Positions 6,704 to 10,464 of a stretch of 10,464 nucleotides of DNA are shown here, one piece after another. The translations under genes and the position numbers were made by a program. The stretch spans positions 1-10,464 of the forward strand of contig CAMWOK010000081.1 of the NCBI GenBank assembly GCA_947175845.1, written 5' to 3'. Source of the DNA: an uncultured Lachnospiraceae bacterium. GTDB lineage: Bacteria; Bacillota; Clostridia; Lachnospirales; Lachnospiraceae. Under the pieces are notes generated by a model. That model was not told the origin of the DNA. It did no database searches and was given only the letters and a program-made list of their open reading frames with translations. Each line of letters begins with the position of its first letter. The first letter of the stretch is position 1.

Positions 6704-7956
6704 CAGGAAGACGCTGTCTCAAAGGGATGGAATATCTGCACGCGACGCTGTTTTTTGCCATGTTTCTCCCGCTGATCTACGCGGTGGCAGCGTGGACAGA
6801 GCCGCGGGGAACCGGCGTGCTGTATCTCAAATGCCTGCTGATAGCAGTTCCGGTCATCGTCACAGAGCGCATCGCTGCGCAGGTGAAAAGCGCTGTGTTG
6901 TACCTGCTTTGTGGCGCGCTGCTGTCCGCGGGGATGGGCGGGATCATCTGGCTCGTGACGTTTTCGGCTGCGCAGGATTCGGCTGTGGGGCTGCGAGAAA
7001 AGTGTGATTGTGCCGTGATGATCGCAGAGACGGTTTTTCTTGTCATAAAGCGCTTTGCGGACAGAGTGCAGGCGGCAAAATGGCAGCGCGAGGAGCCGCT
7101 TGCTGCGCGGCTGGTCAGTTTTCTGGACCGCCCGGCAGGGGGGCTTGTGTGGTATTTTACGGCGCTGTATTTGGCAGGCATCTGTCTGAATGCCAAAACG
7201 CTTTGCGACTGCGCGTTTTACAGTGCGGCTGTCTACGTGTTTCTGGTGATTTTTTATGAATATTTCAGTGCGGTTTCTGCCTATCTCGAGATGAACAGAC
7301 GCACGAAGGGGATTCCGAAGCGGCGTCTGTACCGGGTGAGTTTCTCCATGCTGCTCGCGTTCACGGCGCTGCTTCTGACGGGGATGCTCCCCGCGGTTCT
7401 CCTCGCCGGGAAGCGGCAGTACACAGATGTCCGCAAATGGTTTGCGGATGTGGAACCGGTGCCCTTTGAGTATATGGATGCTCCACAAATGCCGCCTGAG
7501 CCGCTGGTGAAGCCGGAGTGGGTGGAGATCCTCAACGACAGCGCGCCGCCTGCGGAGCCATCAATGCTTGTGAATGCAGTATTTTTTGCGCTGGGAACCA
7601 TCTGTGTGCTGGTGTTTCTGTACGGTGTGTTTCTGCTGATACGGCAGGCGCTGCGGGACTTTCGGGACAGTAGGGACGAGAACGGCGACCTCGTTGAGGA
7701 GCTTGTGGACGAGCGCATTCAGAGGCAGCGGGAAGTCTTCTTGCGCAGGAAAAAAAATGGTGCGCAGAGCGAGGCGGAGCGCGTCCGGCGCAGGTACCGC
7801 CAAACGATACGCAGGCACCGCAGGGAGCGGCCGGCGCCGTTTGAGTCGCCGTCTGAAATCGAGAAGTACGCGGGTCTTGGAGACGACGATCAGATGCGCC
7901 AGCTCCATAGGGAATACGAGCAGGTCCGCTACGGGAAGCTGCAGCAAAAATTATGA
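6700..7956 (+). CDS. Multi-pass membrane protein with DUF4129-like C-terminus
   Basis: The protein has 418 residues. Hydrophobic segments at about 13-31, 42-58, 64-90, 148-164, 169-190, 213-237 and 291-315 suggest seven membrane helices. A Pro-rich loop (about 250-288), probably extracytoplasmic, precedes the last helix. The cytoplasmic tail is highly basic. Its last 55 residues (RVRRRYRQTI, then SPSEIEKYAGL, then REYEQVRYGK) follow the layout of DUF4129, the domain ending many transglutaminase-like membrane proteins in MoxR/DUF58 operons. The transglutaminase core with its Cys-His-Asp triad is absent. The ATG overlaps the DUF58 stop (ATGA at 6700-6703) and follows GGGAGG at 6684-6689. The third position in this cassette suggests it anchors or scaffolds the MoxR/DUF58 complex, which is inference. 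The DUF4129 match is by eye and moderate. Confidence 0.85.
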   Translation: MTGRRCLKGMEYLHATLFFAMFLPLIYAVAAWTEPRGTGVLYLKCLLIAVPVIVTERIAAQVKSAVLYLLCGALLSAGMGGIIWLVTFSAAQDSAVGLREKCDCAVMIAETVFLVIKRFADRVQAAKWQREEPLAARLVSFLDRPAGGLVWYFTALYLAGICLNAKTLCDCAFYSAAVYVFLVIFYEYFSAVSAYLEMNRRTKGIPKRRLYRVSFSMLLAFTALLLTGMLPAVLLAGKRQYTDVRKWFADVEPVPFEYMDAPQMPPEPLVKPEWVEILNDSAPPAEPSMLVNAVFFALGTICVLVFLYGVFLLIRQALRDFRDSRDENGDLVEELVDERIQRQREVFLRRKKNGAQSEAERVRRRYRQTIRRHRRERPAPFESPSEIEKYAGLGDDDQMRQLHREYEQVRYGKLQQKL

Positions 7957-7981
7957 AATTAAAGAATATCCTGCGAATGGC

Positions 7982-8029
7982 TTGCACAAAACCGCAATTT
8001 GGATTAATATAGCTTTTATACAGTAAAAT
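7982..8029 (+). promoter_or_regulatory. Possible promoter region of the rep-ABC operon
   Basis: The 128-base gap between 7956 and 8085 is AT-rich, unlike its flanks. Two weak sigma-A-like arrangements are visible: TTGCAC (7982-7987), 17 bases, TAATAT (8005-8010); and TTGGAT (7999-8004), 19 bases, TAAAAT (8024-8029). No terminator hairpin is evident after the preceding gene and no repeated iteron-like units were found. The marked base-composition change is the main reason to expect a promoter here. Confidence 0.3.
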
Positions 8030-8084
8030 ATCTGAGGAAATGGACAACAAAACTGCAGACTGAGATTGCGAAAGAGGTTATTGA

Positions 8085-9173
8085 ATGAATCGTAAGAAAA
8101 AAAGAGGCGGCACTGAGGTGGCATTCCGGCCCCAGACCATTATCGAGGCGAGATACGACCTCGACAGAAGGCAGAATGACATTCTGGATATCCTGCTCGG
8201 GATTGTGGGAGAGGGGGATGACACGGAGGAGAACACGCGCTATGAGATCAATATCGGCGATGTGAAGCATCTCTACAATTTACAGGATGAATCCAATGCC
8301 TACAACTATCTGCAGAAGGCGGTGAAGAAATTTGAGGGGCTTGGCTTCCGCCTGAAGGAGGACGAGGGGACGGACATCTACTACCCGTGGTTCAGCAAGA
8401 TCAAGTACCAGAAAAAGCGCGGGGATGAGGGCAGGAGCAAGATTGTGCTCGATCTGCACCCGGAGGTGAAGGAGATGATAATATCCGCCAAGCAGGGGGC
8501 GTACTATCGCATTGAGTACCCGCTCAACCTCACCAAAAAGTATTCCAAGCGGCTCTACTATCTGCTGAAAGACAAGGAGACATTCAACGGCGGCGTCTTT
8601 GTGGTCGCCTTCGACGAGCTGCGCAAGATGATGAAGATACCGGACTCCTACGCGAACGGGAATGTCAAGCGTGAGATACTCGACAAGCCCTACGAGGAGA
8701 TTAACGGAAACACGGATATCGCGTTTGAGTACGAGCTGATACACGAGAAGCTGCCGAGCGGACAGACGGGCATCAGCGCCGTCCGGTTCAAGGTCACGCG
8801 GGTCAAGAAAAACCGCACGATCGTCGAGTACGAGACGATTGAGCAGAACGGCGAGACGGTTGTCGCCACGGCGGATGAGCAGGAGATTATCGACCTGTTT
8901 GACTGCAGCCTCAAGGAGGCAAAGGACATTCTGCGCACGGCAAACGCCAATGACCGCACGCACGAGCAGCTGGTTGAAATTCTGTCGTACACGCTAAGAA
9001 AGCAGGTGGAGAACAAGGTCGGCTACGCGCTCACCATCCTGAAGAACGGATACAATGAACCGACGCGGCTTGACGGCGGGAAGAAAGGCTCTGCGTGGAA
9101 CAACAAGGAGCTTGACACAGCGTACGCGCAGATGAATTTTGCAGATTTAGAGAAACAGATTTTGTCGAATTAG
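8085..9173 (+). CDS. Rep_3-family replication initiator homologue (RepB-like)
   Basis: This 362-residue cytoplasmic protein resembles the Rep_3/RepB superfamily of plasmid initiators, which bind origin iterons through two winged-helix domains. A basic N-terminus (MNRKKKRGG) precedes winged helix 1 (about 20-135, with YEINIGDVKHLYNL) and winged helix 2 (about 140-240). The characteristic KKYSKRLYYLLKD lies at 151-163 between them. A C-terminal helical region (about 265-325) contains NKVGYALTILKNGYN, similar to the N-x-x-G-Y-x-x-x-x-I-K segment ending many Firmicute initiators. The ATG follows AGAGG at 8073-8077. Stop-to-start distance to the ABC ATPase is 20 bases, so they are probably co-transcribed. 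No partition genes, mobilisation genes or iterons are seen. It may be a plasmid remnant or a domesticated chromosomal Rep protein. The family call is by eye but the motif set is good. Confidence 0.85.
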   Translation: MNRKKKRGGTEVAFRPQTIIEARYDLDRRQNDILDILLGIVGEGDDTEENTRYEINIGDVKHLYNLQDESNAYNYLQKAVKKFEGLGFRLKEDEGTDIYYPWFSKIKYQKKRGDEGRSKIVLDLHPEVKEMIISAKQGAYYRIEYPLNLTKKYSKRLYYLLKDKETFNGGVFVVAFDELRKMMKIPDSYANGNVKREILDKPYEEINGNTDIAFEYELIHEKLPSGQTGISAVRFKVTRVKKNRTIVEYETIEQNGETVVATADEQEIIDLFDCSLKEAKDILRTANANDRTHEQLVEILSYTLRKQVENKVGYALTILKNGYNEPTRLDGGKKGSAWNNKELDTAYAQMNFADLEKQILSN

Positions 9174-9193
9174 ACTTTTCGCAGGAGGTTCTG

Positions 9194-9871
9194 GTGGAGC
9201 GCTTACAGGCAGTGAATATCGCAAGTTCATATGGAAAGAAGAAGGTGCTGTGCGCCGTGAATATCGCGGCGGGCGCGGGGCAGTGCGTCGGCATTGTCGG
9301 GACGAACGGATGCGGGAAATCGACGCTTCTGAACATTCTTGCCGGGCTGCGGAAGGCGGACAGCGGGGAGATTTATTTTGACGGGGCCCGCGCGCAGGGC
9401 AGACAGCCTTTTATCCGCTATGCGGGCTATGTTCCGCAGGAGAGCAGCCTGATACCAGAGCTGAGTGTGATGGATAATCTGCGGCTGTGGTACGAGGATG
9501 CAGACGCTCTGCGGCAGTCGCTCGAGCAGGGATTTCTGAGGGCGCTCGGCGTGGACCGGATGTGCCGCGAGAGGGCGGGAAAGCTCTCGGGGGGCATGAA
9601 AAAGCGCGTCAGCATCGGCTGTGCGCTTGCGGGAAATCCGCCGATTCTGATACTCGACGAGCCGGACGCGGCGCTCGACCTGCCGGGGAAGGCGGATATC
9701 AGGGGATATCTTGGCATGTATAAGCAGATGGGAGGCACAGTCCTCCTCGCCACGCATGATGAGATTGATTTGGAGCTATGTGACAGGGTGTTTGCCCTGA
9801 GTGGGGGCGTCAGCAAGGAGATTGACAGAACATTGCGGGGGGAGGATTTGCTGCGCCAGATTAAGGAGTGA
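9194..9871 (+). CDS. ABC transporter ATP-binding protein
   Basis: This is an ABC ATPase of 225 residues, a usual length for a stand-alone nucleotide-binding subunit. All core motifs are intact: Walker A GTNGCGKST (36-44), Q-loop Gln82 (YVPQE), signature LSGGM (131-135), Walker B ILILDEP (151-157) with catalytic Glu156, D-loop AALD (159-162) and H-loop His188 (ATHDE). The GTG start is set by AGGAGG at 9183-9188, six bases upstream. The sequence resembles the CcmA/drug- or peptide-exporter type of ATPase rather than a sugar-importer ATPase, so it is unlikely to serve the permeases at the left of the window. No permease partner is present here. The next gene, beginning 4 bases after the stop, may encode or precede it. 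The substrate is unknown. Confidence 0.93.
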   Translation: MERLQAVNIASSYGKKKVLCAVNIAAGAGQCVGIVGTNGCGKSTLLNILAGLRKADSGEIYFDGARAQGRQPFIRYAGYVPQESSLIPELSVMDNLRLWYEDADALRQSLEQGFLRALGVDRMCRERAGKLSGGMKKRVSIGCALAGNPPILILDEPDAALDLPGKADIRGYLGMYKQMGGTVLLATHDEIDLELCDRVFALSGGVSKEIDRTLRGEDLLRQIKE

Positions 9872-9874
9872 AAA

Positions 9875-10464
9875 GTGGAAGATAACAACAGATTTGATAC
9901 CAATACAGGCGATTTGGGCAGCGGAAGCCTGCTGTACGGCACAGAGCCGCAGCCGCAGGCGGACGAGAGCGGACAATCCGCCGCGTACGGAGCCGGACTG
10001 ACGCCGCAGGAGAGCGCGCCCGCCCGCGCGGTGAAGCCGGATGCGGAGTGTGGAACGCAGTCGGAGCCAGCGCAGCAGACAGAACCAGCGGAAAGTGCGA
10101 CGGGGTTACAGCAGACAGAGCCAGCGGAAAGTGCATCGGAGCCAGCGACGGGATTACAGCAGACAGAATCAGCAGAAAACGCACCGGATTCGGAGTCGCC
10201 AAACCAGCAGACAAAACTGACGGAAAGCGAATCAGCTCCACAGTCGAAAACAGTGTCATCAGTGCAACTGTCAAAACCGATGGAAAGTGAATCGGAGCCA
10301 CAGCCGGATTTCGCGTCACCAGTACAGCAGACAAAACCAGCGGAAAGTGAATCGGTTTCACAGCGTCCACAGCAGTCAGAGCCGTCAATGCCAGTACAGC
10401 TGTCAAAATCAGCGGAAAGTGAATCGGTTTCACAGCGTCCACAGCAGTCAGAGCCGTCAATGCC
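9875..10464 (+). CDS. Hypothetical repeat-rich hydrophilic protein, 3' end outside window
   Basis: An open frame from GTG 9875 runs to the window edge (196 complete codons, no stop). The start is well supported: AAGGAG at 9863-9868 lies inside the end of the ABC ATPase gene, six bases from the GTG, and only 3 bases separate the ATPase stop from this start. The product begins MEDNNRFDTNTGDLGSGSLL, has no signal peptide and no hydrophobic segment in the visible part, and becomes Gln/Glu/Ser/Pro/Thr-rich. From residue 66 it consists of tandem units beginning xQQT or xQLS and followed by a Glu-Ser pair. It should be intrinsically disordered. I do not recognise it. The C-terminal part could be a membrane domain partnering the ATPase, but that part is not visible. 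Confidence 0.75.
   Translation, partial: MEDNNRFDTNTGDLGSGSLLYGTEPQPQADESGQSAAYGAGLTPQESAPARAVKPDAECGTQSEPAQQTEPAESATGLQQTEPAESASEPATGLQQTESAENAPDSESPNQQTKLTESESAPQSKTVSSVQLSKPMESESEPQPDFASPVQQTKPAESESVSQRPQQSEPSMPVQLSKSAESESVSQRPQQSEPSM
10070..10464 (+). repeat. In-frame tandem repeats, four-codon register, units of 36 to 72 bp
   Basis: Within the partial gene, successive units start at residues 66, 78, 94, 110, 130, 150 and 174. That gives lengths of 12, 16, 16, 20, 20, 24 and 24 residues, all multiples of four. Each unit starts with xQQT or xQLS followed by [EK]xxE, except that the 110 unit reads KLTE in that slot. The last two units are a 72-base tandem duplication: bases 10338-10392 and 10410-10464 are identical over 55 bases up to the window edge. 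The array probably continues beyond the window. Confidence 0.85.

Noticed and set aside
6655..7488. Minus-strand open frame of 277 residues opposite the DUF4129-like gene
   Set aside because: Its composition (His/Arg/Gln-rich, no domain or hydrophobic pattern) is that of a shadow, while the plus-strand frame shows clear membrane helices and coupling to DUF58.
8040..8063. Seven-codon possible leader peptide upstream of the Rep gene
   Set aside because: The GAGGA is only one base from its ATG, too close for good initiation, and no attenuator-like hairpin follows.
7957..8084. Search for iterons or a replication origin upstream of the Rep gene
   Set aside because: No unit of 12 or more bases repeats in this gap or in the 20 bases after the Rep gene, so no origin is claimed.
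8280..8963. Minus-strand open frame of 227 residues opposite the Rep gene
   Set aside because: It is Leu/Val/Arg-rich without motifs and lies opposite the Rep_3 winged-helix sequence.
10048..10290. Plus-strand open frame of 80 residues in another frame across the repeats
   Set aside because: It has no convincing ribosome binding site and overlaps the better supported GTG-started frame.
9861..10460. Minus-strand open frame of 199 residues with its own repeats opposite the repeat region
   Set aside because: The tandem repeats lack stop codons in several frames, so an antisense open frame is expected. The plus frame has a well-placed GTG and ribosome binding site coupled to the ABC gene.

Overview
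The window looks like chromosomal DNA of an anaerobic Firmicute, most likely a Lachnospiraceae-type Clostridia. This is inferred from three things: strong AGGAGG-type ribosome binding sites on almost every gene, an LplB/LplC sugar permease pair next to a membrane-bound AraC-type regulator, and a chromosomal-looking Rep_3 protein beside housekeeping-style genes. The DNA is moderately GC-rich. No rRNA, tRNA, CRISPR array, transposase or integrase was seen.

Left part (1-4440, minus strand): a carbohydrate-uptake locus read right to left. It has a Cache-like/AraC membrane regulator (2107-4410), an LplB-type permease (1022-1990) and an LplC-type permease (89-1012). The permeases are translationally coupled. 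The solute-binding protein that normally completes this importer is not in the window and may lie just beyond base 1. A short dyad lies exactly over the first permease's ribosome binding site.

Middle (4438-7956): a divergent intergenic region with back-to-back promoter candidates, then a plus-strand operon of a MoxR AAA+ ATPase, a DUF58 protein and a multi-pass membrane protein with a DUF4129-like tail. The genes are joined by two ATGA stop/start overlaps. This is the familiar MoxR/DUF58 envelope-associated cassette, but the large transglutaminase protein often found with it is absent and the third gene keeps only a DUF4129-like end.

Right part (8085-10464, plus strand): a second apparent operon. 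It holds a plasmid-type Rep_3 replication initiator homologue, an ABC transporter ATPase starting 20 bases later, and a GTG-started gene that runs off the window. That last gene encodes a hydrophilic Gln/Glu/Ser/Pro-rich tail built from tandem repeats in a strict four-residue register, with repeat lengths growing along the protein. No iterons were found by eye near the Rep gene.

Most genes belong to known families. The parts that most repay a second look are the Rep/ABC/repeat-protein operon, the stepwise-growing repeat, and the dyad over the permease ribosome binding site. I see no clear evidence of a wholly new defence or mobile system.
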